Origin: CAMAVH01 sp046297835
GTDB lineage: Bacteria; Pseudomonadota; Alphaproteobacteria; SMXQ01
NCBI GenBank assembly: GCA_046297835.1
Contig: JBKBHI010000006.1
Location: 211,457-275,456, forward strand
DNA: 64,000 nucleotides
Direction of reading: 5' to 3'
The notes beneath the pieces are model-generated. The model was not told the origin of the DNA. It ran no database searches and saw only the letters and a program-made list of their open reading frames with translations. Positions 25,274 to 35,113 of the stretch are shown piece by piece. The position numbers and the translations under genes are program-made. Each line of letters starts with the position of its first letter. Within the stretch, counting starts at the first letter, position 1.

Positions 25274-25879
25274 ATGGCCAAACTCACCGATACCCAGCTC
25301 GTCATTCTCTCTGCCGCCAGCCAGCGTGCTGACGGCAACCTTCTGCCGCTGCCTAAAAGTCTCAAGCTCAACAAGGCCGCCGCCAGCATGGTCCTGCAAA
25401 GCCTGCTGAAGGCTAAGCTTGCGGCCGAGCAGCCCGCCGAACCCGGAGAACCTGTCTGGCGCGAGGACGACGATGTCAAACTTACGCTGAAGATCACGGA
25501 GAGCGCGCTCTCGCGCCTCGACAGACCGGCCAGTACTGCGTCACAAGAACCCACCGCTGCGCCCAGCAATAAAGCCGCGAAGCCCCAGAAGCCCGCGAAG
25601 TCTCAGAAGGCCCCGACCAAGCCAAAGGCTACCAAAGCGCCTGCCTCCGCTAAGCCCAAGATGCCAGCCGCGTCCGGCACGAAGATCGACAGCCTGATCA
25701 CCCTGCTTAGCCGCAAGACAGGCGCCACTATCGCCGAGGCCATGGAAGCGACTGGCTGGCAGGCGCACTCGGTTCGCGGCGCTATCAGCAGCACACTGAA
25801 GAAAAAGCACGGCCTCACCGTTACCTCCGAGGTCGAGGGCGCCCGCGGCCGGGTCTATCGCATCGCGGCTGGGCGCTGA
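25274..25879 (+). CDS. DUF3489 domain protein
   Basis: 201 residues. The N-terminal part (KLTDTQLVILSAASQRADGN) looks like a winged-helix MarR-like segment. A Lys/Ala/Pro-rich linker (about residues 95-135) leads to the C-terminal DUF3489 block TKIDSLITLLSRKTGATIAE, then MEATGWQAHSVRGAISSTLKKK. The shape suggests a DNA-binding helix-turn-helix pair, but the function is not established. It starts an apparent three-gene operon with DUF2924 (2 bases) and a recombinase (overlap), a combination seen repeatedly in alphaproteobacterial mobile regions. Confidence 0.85.
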   Translation: MAKLTDTQLVILSAASQRADGNLLPLPKSLKLNKAAASMVLQSLLKAKLAAEQPAEPGEPVWREDDDVKLTLKITESALSRLDRPASTASQEPTAAPSNKAAKPQKPAKSQKAPTKPKATKAPASAKPKMPAASGTKIDSLITLLSRKTGATIAEAMEATGWQAHSVRGAISSTLKKKHGLTVTSEVEGARGRVYRIAAGR

Positions 25880-25881
25880 CG

Positions 25882-26414
25882 ATGACGCGACAGACAACCC
25901 GTCAGGGCCAGCGGGAGAGCACGTCTCTTCCGCTGACCCGCACCGCCCGGGACAAGACGGTCGAGGAAGCCCTCGACCGCCTCCCCGACCTGGATCTGGC
26001 CGGGCTGCGCCAGGAATGGACCCGGCTCTACGGCAAGGCACCCTCCCGCTACATCAGCCGCGACTTGCTGATGCGGGCGGTCGCCTACCGCATCCAGGAG
26101 AATGCCTACGGCGGGCTGAAGCCCGCCGTGGTGCGTCAGCTCCGCAAGGTCATGGAGGATCTCCGGGCCGGCCGTGCCCCGGATACGACCGTCCGGCCCC
26201 AGATGCAGGCCGGCGTCCGCCTCATGCGGGACTGGAATGGGGAGACCCATACGGTCGAAGTGCTGGAGAAAGGCTTTGCCTGGCGGGGCAAAACCTATAG
26301 CTCCCTCTCCGCCATCGCCCAGCTCATCACGGGGGTCCGCTGGTCCGGTCCCCGCTTCTTCGGTCTGCACGACAAGCCGAAGCAGAAACCCAGCTGTAAG
26401 GCGAAGCCGGCACC

Positions 26415-26418
<4 letters not shown>
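25882..26418 (+). CDS. DUF2924 domain protein
   Basis: 178 residues, highly basic. DUF2924 marks are LRQEWTRLYGKAPSRYISRD and LLMRAVAYRIQENAYGGL near residues 45-80, then a segment ETHTVEVLEKGFAWRGKTYS with SAIAQLITGVRWSGPRFFG. That last segment resembles a small DNA-binding domain found beside recombinases. The stop overlaps the recombinase start (ATGA), so the two products are made together and may act together. No biochemical role is known to me. Confidence 0.85.
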
Positions 26419-28100
<1,682 letters not shown>

Positions 28101-28169
28101 TGCTCCTCGCTTAACATTTCAATCTGACATTATGACTATTGAGGAAAAATGGTGCTGCTATCCTTGGTG

Positions 28170-28805
28170 TCAGGCTTTCAGCCTACTATCACATAGTGCC
28201 TGCATCCAAGGCTGCTCCGCGGCCATCCGTCGTTCCCACCCCACGATGTCGGCTTCATATTTAAGCGTCATGCCGATATTGTCGACGCCCTCCAGCAGAC
28301 AAATGCGATCTGCTTCAGGCAACGCGAAAGCAATTTCGCTGCCGTCTGGCAGAACGATTCTCTGACGCTGGAGATCCACTGTAATCGGCACTTGGCCGTC
28401 GGTAGCCAGCACGACGGCGGCGACACGGTCCGCATTGCCTTCCGGCAACGTCAGCGGCAACACCCCATTATGAAGACAGTTTTGCCGGAAATATTCGGCG
28501 AAGCTGCGGGCGATCACGCAGCGGATGTCGCATGCAACAAGGGCCCATACCGCCGTTTCGCGCGAGCTACCACAGCCGAAATTGTGGCCCGTCACGAGAA
28601 TGCGCGCGTCATGGAATTGCGGCTGGTTCAGGATGAATTCCGGGTCCTCGCTGCCGTCATCGCGCAGACGGCGCCGCCAGAAGAAATGCGCCTTGTAGTC
28701 CGTGATTTCCTTGCCCGGCCGGCCACTCGGACAAATAAGATCCGTGTTGATGTTGTCCACCAGCATGGGCACTGCGACGCTCGTCAAGGTGGTGAACGGC
28801 TGCAT
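28170..28805 (-). CDS. leuD: LeuD-like small subunit of an isopropylmalate-dehydratase-type hydro-lyase
   Basis: 211 residues. The swivel domain is clear: VDNINTDLICPSG at the start, then GHNFGCGSSRETAVWAL, the loop that positions substrate in aconitase-family enzymes. It pairs with the large subunit encoded 4 bases upstream. Although the family's classic job is isomerising isopropylmalate in leucine synthesis, the locus has no leuA or leuB. Instead it has a divergent carboxylate-binding protein and a LysR regulator, so a catabolic hydro-lyase for a related dicarboxylate is quite possible. Confidence 0.85.
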   Translation of the reverse strand: MQPFTTLTSVAVPMLVDNINTDLICPSGRPGKEITDYKAHFFWRRRLRDDGSEDPEFILNQPQFHDARILVTGHNFGCGSSRETAVWALVACDIRCVIARSFAEYFRQNCLHNGVLPLTLPEGNADRVAAVVLATDGQVPITVDLQRQRIVLPDGSEIAFALPEADRICLLEGVDNIGMTLKYEADIVGWERRMAAEQPWMQALCDSRLKA

Positions 28806-28809
28806 CTCG

Positions 28810-30216
28810 TCATGCTCCCGCGATCAGGCGCCGAACATCGACAAGTCGTCCGGCGACGGCCGCGGCGGCGACCATCGCCGGGCTCATCAGGTGCGTGCGC
28901 ACGCCTTTGCCCTGCCGGCTTTCGAAATTGCGGTTAGTCGTAGAAGCGATACGGTCGCCGAGGACCCCGCGGTCGCCATTCCCGCCGCTGCACATGGAAC
29001 AAGCGGACTCGCCCCATACAAAGCCTGCGTCCTTGAATATCTTGTCGAGGCCGAGCTCTTCGGCCTGGCGGCGCACAGTGGTGGAGCCTGGCACCAGGAG
29101 GGCCGTCACGCCGTCCGCAATATGCCGACCGCGCAGCACGGCCGCCGCGTTCTGCAGATCAGACAGGCGGCTGTTGGTGCAGGAGCCGATAAACACGCGA
29201 TTGATCGGCAGACCATCAATATCCGTTCCTGGAGTCAGCCCCATATAGTCGAGCGCGCGGGTCATCGCTGCCCGCTGCTGGGGATCGGCGCCGACGGGAT
29301 TCGGTACACGCCCCGAAATGCCGATGACTTGGCTCGGGTCTGTGCCCCAACTGACTTGCGGTTCGAGATTGCCGCAATTGACCGTCACCTCGCAATCGAA
29401 GGCGGCATTGGCATCGCTCGGCAGCGTCCGCCAATGAGCGACCGCGCGATCCCACATCGCGCCCTGCGGCACCCAGGGACGGTCGGCAAGCCATTCTATC
29501 GTGATATCGTCGGGTGCGACGAGGCCCGTGCGCGCGCCCATCTCGATGGCGAGGTTGCACAAGGTGAACCGGCCTTCGAGCGGCATCGCGCGCACCACCG
29601 AACCGGCGAACTCGACGGCGTGATCGCGTCCGCCGTCGACGCCGAGTTCGGCGATCATGCGAAGCGCCGCGTCTTTGGCGCTGACGCCTGGGCCTAAACG
29701 GCCCTCCAATATGACGCGCATGGTTTTCGGCCGCTTCAGCGCCATGGTCTGGGTCGCGAGCGTGTGCTCCAGCTCGGTCGTGCCGGATCCGAAAGCCAGG
29801 GAGCCGAGACCGCCGACGGTGCAGGCGTGGCTGTCGGGCACCGCGTAAGTCATGCCGGGCAGCACGATGCCGAGCTCCGGCGCGATGACGTGGGAGATGC
29901 CCTGTTCCGGATTGGCGATGTCGTAGAGGTGGATACCGTAGCTTTGGGCGCCCTCACGCATCGCACGAATGTTCCCGACGCCGTGCGCCACCCCGTTGGG
30001 ATCGCGTCCAGGATTCGTGGCCGCACGATGGTCGTTCACCAGAAAGGTGAGATCGGGCCGCCGGACGGTCCGGCCCTTCTGCTGCAAGCCGGCGAAGGCG
30101 CGCGGCCCGTGCAGGTCATGCACGACCACCCGGTCCATGTAGATGATATCGCGTTCGTCGGCGCGCCGGCCGACGAGGTGGGCATCCCAGAGTTTATCGA
30201 ACAGGGTCGCGGCCAT
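28810..30216 (-). CDS. leuC: LeuC-like large subunit (3-isopropylmalate dehydratase family, [4Fe-4S])
   Basis: 468 residues from ATG 30216 (MAATLFDKLWDAHLV), the usual start of LeuC proteins; a longer frame to 30270 is not needed. Cluster cysteines are in FIGSCTNSR and ESACSMCSGGNGDRG. The usual family text after CSMC is L-A/G-M-N-P-D; here it is SGGNGD, an atypical loop beside the iron-sulfur cluster. Substrate-side blocks VPDSHACTVGGLGSLAFG and DHRAATNP match the family. With LeuD it dehydrates/hydrates a malate-type acid; which one is uncertain because of the catabolic context. Confidence 0.85.
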   Translation of the reverse strand: MAATLFDKLWDAHLVGRRADERDIIYMDRVVVHDLHGPRAFAGLQQKGRTVRRPDLTFLVNDHRAATNPGRDPNGVAHGVGNIRAMREGAQSYGIHLYDIANPEQGISHVIAPELGIVLPGMTYAVPDSHACTVGGLGSLAFGSGTTELEHTLATQTMALKRPKTMRVILEGRLGPGVSAKDAALRMIAELGVDGGRDHAVEFAGSVVRAMPLEGRFTLCNLAIEMGARTGLVAPDDITIEWLADRPWVPQGAMWDRAVAHWRTLPSDANAAFDCEVTVNCGNLEPQVSWGTDPSQVIGISGRVPNPVGADPQQRAAMTRALDYMGLTPGTDIDGLPINRVFIGSCTNSRLSDLQNAAAVLRGRHIADGVTALLVPGSTTVRRQAEELGLDKIFKDAGFVWGESACSMCSGGNGDRGVLGDRIASTTNRNFESRQGKGVRTHLMSPAMVAAAAVAGRLVDVRRLIAGA

Positions 30217-30517
30217 CTCTGTTTCCACTTTTCGCTGCTTTACGTCCGGCCTCGAATTGCGATCCCGCAAACGAATTCTCCGAGCGGCGCCGCCATCTGT
30301 CTCGCGTCTGAAAACGCAGGTAGGCCGGGCGAAACCGTACGATCTGACTTGATGATGTCAATTCAGTTTTCCTGTTCTCGAGTACAGTTTTCACGGAGGA
30401 ATTATTTTTGACAGGTTAATAAGCGCTCCAGCAAGATGAGTGCTCCATAAAATTCGCAAGCGCCATAACGCGAGAGATTTATTGCGGCTTCTTGCGCGAC
30501 GTCAGAGGGGGACGAAT
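30217..30517. promoter_or_regulatory. Divergent control region between leuCD-like genes and TctC gene
   Basis: This 301-base gap must carry both promoters and probably the binding site of the LysR protein encoded at 31702-32583. An AT-rich part is at 30350-30430. TTGATGATGTCAA (30353-30365) is an interrupted palindrome, but with a 3-base spacer it is not a good FNR site. No RNA gene was recognised. Confidence 0.4.
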
Positions 30518-31576
30518 ATGGGCAAACGGACCAAGCGGCTTCGGGCACTCGCATCCTTCGCCATGGCGGCAAGCTGTCTCTACGCGGCATGTTCCGCACC
30601 GGCGAATGCCGACGCCCTGTCCGACTTCTATTCGTCCGCCCGCATGGATTTCATCGTCGGCTCCAAATCCGGCTCCGGCTACGACGTCTACAGCCGCGCG
30701 CTATCGCGCCACATGCGCAAATACATTCCCGGACAGCCCACCATTATCGTCAAGAACATGCCTGGGGTCGGCGGCATCATCGCGACGAACTATCTCTACA
30801 ACCAGGCGGCACGCGATGGCTCTGTCATCGGCATGAACAGCCGGACCATGCCGTTGGTCGCCACCGCCGGCGCTTCGTCGGTGCAGTTCAAGCTCGCCGA
30901 GTTCGACTGGATCGGTAGTCCGCAGAGCTCCAACCGTGTCTGCATCGTCAAGAAGGGCAGCAAGGTCCAGAAGGCGGAGGATCTTTTCAAGGAAGAAGCC
31001 GTCTTAGGCGGCACCGGCTCCAATTCCGGCCCCACCACGACGCCGATCCTGCTCAGCAAGATGTTCGGCATGAAATTCAAGGTCGTGAAGGGTTACGCCA
31101 GCACTCCCGAGATGAATCTAGCTTTGGATCGCGGAGAGATCGAAGGCTATTGCGGCGGCTTGCCTCCCCTGGAGGTCGTGCGGCCGGGCGCGATCGCGAA
31201 GGGCGATTTGGTCGTCCTCTTCAACCTCGAGAAGAAGCCAATCACCGGCGTGGCGGGCATCTCAGCGCCATCCATCTATTCGTTCACGACGAACGACGAG
31301 CAGCGACAGATGATTGGATTCTACAACGCCAGCGTCGAACTGGGCTTTCCTGTGATGACGCCGCCCGGCGTGCCGAAAGATCGACTGGCGGCGCTGCGTC
31401 AAGCCTTCGACAAGACCATGACTGACCCGGACTTCGTCAAGGAGGCACATGCGGCGGGATTAGATGTCGAGCCCAGCAATGCCGAGCAGATCACCGAGAT
31501 CGTGAAGGGCATCATGAACACCCCGAAGTCCACCATCGACAAGGTGACCGAGATAACCGGAGGACTCGAAGAATAA
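30518..31576 (+). CDS. TctC/Bug-type periplasmic binding protein
   Basis: 352 residues from ATG 30518, which has AGAGGGGG just before it. Signal peptide with a hydrophobic core ALASFAMAASCLYAAC and cleavage around APANADA. The mature chain has FIVGSKSGSGYDVYSRALSRH and NMPGVGGIIATNYLY, the ligand-loop regions of Bug proteins. No TctA/TctB genes lie next to it, so it would feed a transporter encoded elsewhere or act as a sensor. Divergent from the LeuCD-like genes, which suggests the bound carboxylate is their substrate. Confidence 0.85.
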   Translation: MGKRTKRLRALASFAMAASCLYAACSAPANADALSDFYSSARMDFIVGSKSGSGYDVYSRALSRHMRKYIPGQPTIIVKNMPGVGGIIATNYLYNQAARDGSVIGMNSRTMPLVATAGASSVQFKLAEFDWIGSPQSSNRVCIVKKGSKVQKAEDLFKEEAVLGGTGSNSGPTTTPILLSKMFGMKFKVVKGYASTPEMNLALDRGEIEGYCGGLPPLEVVRPGAIAKGDLVVLFNLEKKPITGVAGISAPSIYSFTTNDEQRQMIGFYNASVELGFPVMTPPGVPKDRLAALRQAFDKTMTDPDFVKEAHAAGLDVEPSNAEQITEIVKGIMNTPKSTIDKVTEITGGLEE

Positions 31577-31701
31577 TATTCGTGAATCCGGCTGGATCGA
31601 ATCCGGTCGGATTTATGATCCTTCGCGACGCATTGGGAACTTGCCGTTAAAGAAACCCGGCTTCGGCTGAAGCTCTAGTCGCTTCGCGTGCGGGGCGGAA
31701 A

Positions 31702-32583
31702 TCAGACCTTTTGCATCTCTCTGAATAATTCGCGATGCAACTTGGAGATCGGCCGGGCCTTGCAATAGATCATGTCGGTGTTCACGCTGCCGAAAAAATT
31801 CGTGACATCCATTATGCGCGTTCCGGGTGACGGTGACTCGTCCTGAAAATTGCTGTTCAAGATGGCGATACCGATGCCTTGCGCCGCCAGCTCACGCGCG
31901 CCGCGAGAATTATCAGTCTCGATATACTTCGTGACCTCCATGCCCTCGTCGCGGAAGGTTTGTATGATCTGCCGTCCCTGGTTTCCAGAGCGCCGCAGCC
32001 CGATCACGTTGCAATTCGATATATCGCGCAACGTCGGTTTTTCGATCTTAGCGATCGGCAATGACGTCGAATAGAAAATTGAAAAGCCCCTCTTCATTAG
32101 GGTGCGCCTCTCAAATCCTTTGGGTACATTTCGGAAATAGCCGATCGCCATATCGATGCTCCCATCCTGCATCCGCAGCAACGTTTCAGGGGAGTGCTTC
32201 CAGTGAATGGATAGGTCGATCTCCGGATGGTTCTGTATGAACCTCCCGATTGCCGCGGATAACAGCCTGGTCAGGTCGGCGCCGATCGCGACGGAAATGC
32301 GCTGCTTCTCGCCTGGATTCCTAGAAACGGACGCCACCGCGCCGTCCACGGCGAGCAGCGCGCGCTCCACTTGTTCCAGGAACGTGCGGCCTGTCGGCCC
32401 GAGAATGAGCTTTCGTCCGATCCGATGAAAAAGCTTGGTGCCCAGCTCCGCTTCCAGCTGATTGATCTGCATGGATATCGCGGACGTCGACAAGGCCAGG
32501 CGCACGGCTGCGCCGCTCAGGCTCCCGTGTTTGGCGACGAAGTAAAAAGCGCGCAGCTTCTTTAAGTCGACATTGGGTTTCAT
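31702..32583 (-). CDS. LysR-family transcriptional regulator
   Basis: 293 residues. N-terminal helix-turn-helix: KLRAFYFVAKHGSLSGAAVRLALSTSAISMQINQLEAELGTKLFHR, fully typical. The C-terminal effector domain is of the periplasmic-binding type (PETLLRMQDGSIDMAIGYF, then GARELAAQGIGIAILNS). It faces the TctC gene tail to tail. LysR proteins usually control a neighbouring divergent unit, here the LeuCD-like/TctC pair, in answer to a carboxylate co-inducer. This link is inference from position. Confidence 0.85.
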   Translation of the reverse strand: MKPNVDLKKLRAFYFVAKHGSLSGAAVRLALSTSAISMQINQLEAELGTKLFHRIGRKLILGPTGRTFLEQVERALLAVDGAVASVSRNPGEKQRISVAIGADLTRLLSAAIGRFIQNHPEIDLSIHWKHSPETLLRMQDGSIDMAIGYFRNVPKGFERRTLMKRGFSIFYSTSLPIAKIEKPTLRDISNCNVIGLRRSGNQGRQIIQTFRDEGMEVTKYIETDNSRGARELAAQGIGIAILNSNFQDESPSPGTRIMDVTNFFGSVNTDMIYCKARPISKLHRELFREMQKV

Positions 32584-32972
32584 ACGCCGACTATCGAACG
32601 TTTTATAAGGCTGTCAAATATATTCCCGCTGCGTAAATATGCACCATTTCATGGCAAATAATCAGCTCAAGGAGCTTCCTGGAGCACTTTATCCGGCGGC
32701 GCAACGGCCAATACTCTCGAATAGTTCGCCACTCCATTCCAGGGAGTTTCTGGCTCATCATTCGCGGCGAGCGACAAATAACTTTGTAAGCCGTCGTACA
32801 AAACAGTGCGCGTTTCGCCATTCTTCTAGGCCAGACTTTTCAAACAGTCTCTTAGGGAGAATTCGTTTCTTAGCGACTGCTTCAGTGTCCAACCTACTTA
32901 GAAAATGGCTCACCCAATCAAGCGGGAATATCTCATCGAGATGTGGAACATCGAATTCAAGGCTTCAGTTGA
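32584..32972. other. Intergenic stretch between lysR and tolC
   Basis: 389 bases with no recognisable gene or RNA. It should contain the leftward promoter for the LysR gene and the end of the TolC transcript. Open frames here have no family features. Confidence 0.5.
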
Positions 32973-34361
32973 TCACTCGCCCTGGATGGAGGAGCCCCAC
33001 CACTTGCCGCGCACGTCTTTATAGTTCTGCTCTTCGTCGTAATAGGGAACCTGCAGGCCCAGTTCGCGGGCGGTCAGCGAGCCGATGGCGGCCTTGAGCT
33101 CGTAGGCGGCGGCGATCTCGTCGCGCTGCGCGCCGACCAGGTTGACCTTGGCGGTCAGCAGTTCCTGTTCGGCGTCGAGCACGTCGAGCACGGTGCGCGA
33201 ACCGACCAGGGCTTCCTTCTCGACGCCTTCCAAGGCGATCTGGCTCGCCTGGATTTCGCTGTCGTAGGCGCGCAGGGAGGCGCGGGTCGTCTCGAGCGAT
33301 TCCCAAGCGCGCGCCGCCGTCTCGGAGGCGTCGCGGCGGGCCTGGTCGAGCTCGTTCGTGCGCTGCGTCGCGGTCTGCTTGGCGGCGCGGATGCGCGAGG
33401 CGACCGAGCCGGCGGTATAGAGCGGCACGTTGATCTCGGCGGTGATCGACGCGCTGTTGGATTCGGTGTCGCCGTTGGTCGTGCCGCGATCGGCCGACAG
33501 GGTGCCGCGCAGGTTCAGCTCGGGCCACAATTCACCCTCGATGGCGCGGATGTTCTGGCGCGCCGACTGGGCGGTGTAGTCGGCGGCGACGACGTCCGGG
33601 AAGCGCGAGCTGGCGACGCTCACGGCCTCGTCCTGCGTCACGGGCAGGTTGGCCGGCGACGTCGGCACCACGAGGTTGGCCGGAATTTCGCCGACGTTGT
33701 TGCGATAGACCGCGCGCGAAGCCGCGAGATTGCCTTCCGACTGGATGCGGTCGGCGGTGGCGCGCGACAGGCGCGCCTCGGCCTGGGCGACGTCGGTGCG
33801 GGTGATTTCGCCGACGCGGAAGCGGTCGTTGGCGGCGTCCAACTGGCGGCGCAGGCGCTGCTCGTTGTTGATGTTCAGGTCCAGGATGGCCTGATCGCGC
33901 ACCACGTCGATGTAGGACGACATGGCGTTCAGCAGCACTTCCTGCTCGGTGGTGACGAGGCGCGCGCGCGCCGCCTTCACGTCGAGCTCGGCGCGCTCCG
34001 TGGCGGGACCGGCGACCGGGTCGTAGAGCGGCTGGACGATGCTGAGGCTCGGGCCGTAGGGCGTGGTGTAGCGCGACGACGGCGAACGGGTGTTGCTGTA
34101 GCTCTGGGTGCGCGAGATGTCGGCGCTCGCCTCCACCGTCGGACGCCAGCGCGAGAGGGCCTGGGCGACGCCTTCGTCGGTCGCGCGCAGGCTGGCGCGG
34201 GCGGCGAGCAGCGTCGGGTTGGTCTGGTAGGCGCGCGTCAGCGCCTCATCGAGGGTTTCCGCCGAAGCGGCGGACACGAGCGCGGAACTCGCCAGCAGCG
34301 TGGCGGCGATCAGGCGCCATGACATACGGATGGGGGACATGCGAATACGGAGCGAAGCCAT
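32973..34361 (-). CDS. tolC: TolC-family outer-membrane efflux channel
   Basis: 462 residues from ATG 34361, preceded by AAAGGG; a longer frame to 34628 has no signal and overlaps uspA. Signal peptide MSWRLIAATLLASSALVSAASAE ends just before the mature start ETLDEALTRAYQTNP. Two repeats of the outer-membrane efflux domain follow, with the coiled-coil text EVLLNAMSSYIDVVRDQAIL and, in the second half, GSRTVLDVLDAEQELLTAKVNL. It would form the trimeric exit duct for the AcrAB pump and perhaps the HlyD/RbbA exporter nearby. Separated from acrB by uspA and a strong hairpin, so it may have its own promoter. Confidence 0.9.
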   Translation of the reverse strand: MASLRIRMSPIRMSWRLIAATLLASSALVSAASAETLDEALTRAYQTNPTLLAARASLRATDEGVAQALSRWRPTVEASADISRTQSYSNTRSPSSRYTTPYGPSLSIVQPLYDPVAGPATERAELDVKAARARLVTTEQEVLLNAMSSYIDVVRDQAILDLNINNEQRLRRQLDAANDRFRVGEITRTDVAQAEARLSRATADRIQSEGNLAASRAVYRNNVGEIPANLVVPTSPANLPVTQDEAVSVASSRFPDVVAADYTAQSARQNIRAIEGELWPELNLRGTLSADRGTTNGDTESNSASITAEINVPLYTAGSVASRIRAAKQTATQRTNELDQARRDASETAARAWESLETTRASLRAYDSEIQASQIALEGVEKEALVGSRTVLDVLDAEQELLTAKVNLVGAQRDEIAAAYELKAAIGSLTARELGLQVPYYDEEQNYKDVRGKWWGSSIQGE

Positions 34362-34537
34362 CAGGCGCACCCTTTGAACTGCTAAAACACGAAGGTCGGC
34401 TGCGGCTCGAAGCTCGGCGGCCTTAAGGAGCTCTCTTAGACATGATCGAGAATGATGTAGAGAAAGACATTTTGAAGGCTGGGTTAGCGAGCCTCTTCCC
34501 CGCCAACAGACCGAAAGATGAGGAACCATTCTGCAGC

Positions 34538-34984
34538 TCATTTCAGCGAAAGCTCTTGGCCAACAGCGATCAGGATGCTGCAATGCGCGTGGCCTAGAAG
34601 AGACATTCCTACTGAGCCACCCCACCAACGCGCGAACGGTGTCCGATCTCTGTGGCCTATTACGATGAGGTCCGCATCGACCTCCCGCGCCACTAGGTCA
34701 ATTTGCTCGGTGGGGCTTCCGACTCGAAGGAAGGTCTCGACGGCGAGCCCCATCTTTCGCAAAGACTCGGCCCCCTCCATCAGCACTTTTGATATCGCCT
34801 CTCTTTCTTCCCATGGGAGACCGGAAGGAGCAGCCGCCTCTGCGGCAACGACTCCAGGCTCCAGGAATATGGCTGCGAGTAAATAAATCCGCGCCTTCGT
34901 AAGCAGAGCGAGATCAGCCCCTTGAAGCAAAGCCTCTTGGCCGGAGTCGCTTCCATCATATGCAAGAAGTATTTTTTGATACAT
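34538..34984 (-). CDS. Universal stress protein (UspA family)
   Basis: 148 residues from ATG 34984 (MYQKILLAYDGS); ATG 34999 is an alternative. The fold starts with the beta-strand KILLAYDGSDSGQEAL and ends with DADLIVIGHRDRTPFARWWGGSVGMSLLGHAHCSILIA. That closing segment resembles the ATP-binding G-2x-G-9x-G-S pattern, though only partly. Usp proteins help cells survive stress, energy limitation and low oxygen. It sits between the RND pump and tolC on the same strand, behind a hairpin. No FNR-type box was found in front of it. Confidence 0.85.
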   Translation of the reverse strand: MYQKILLAYDGSDSGQEALLQGADLALLTKARIYLLAAIFLEPGVVAAEAAAPSGLPWEEREAISKVLMEGAESLRKMGLAVETFLRVGSPTEQIDLVAREVDADLIVIGHRDRTPFARWWGGSVGMSLLGHAHCSILIAVGQELSLK

Positions 34985-35015
34985 GTGATCACCGTGCATA
35001 ACTTGTCTAGCGATA

Positions 35016-35049
35016 GGCGGCCCGAACGCCAGCCAGCGTTCGGGCCGCC
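35016..35049 (-). terminator. Strong hairpin between acrB and uspA
   Basis: GGCGGCCCGAACGC and GCGTTCGGGCCGCC form a perfect 14-bp stem with a 6-base loop, 65 bases after the acrB stop. There is no long T-run, so it may limit but not fully stop transcription. Confidence 0.6.
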
Positions 35050-35113
35050 CGCCTGAAGCCCGGGAAGGCGGGGGGCCATCGGGGCTTCGAGCAACCGCTA
35101 AGGCGGATCCTTC

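Noticed and set aside
30353..30365. TTGATGATGTCAA as a fifth FNR box
   Set aside because: The half-sites are separated by 3 bases instead of 4, so it does not fit the consensus.
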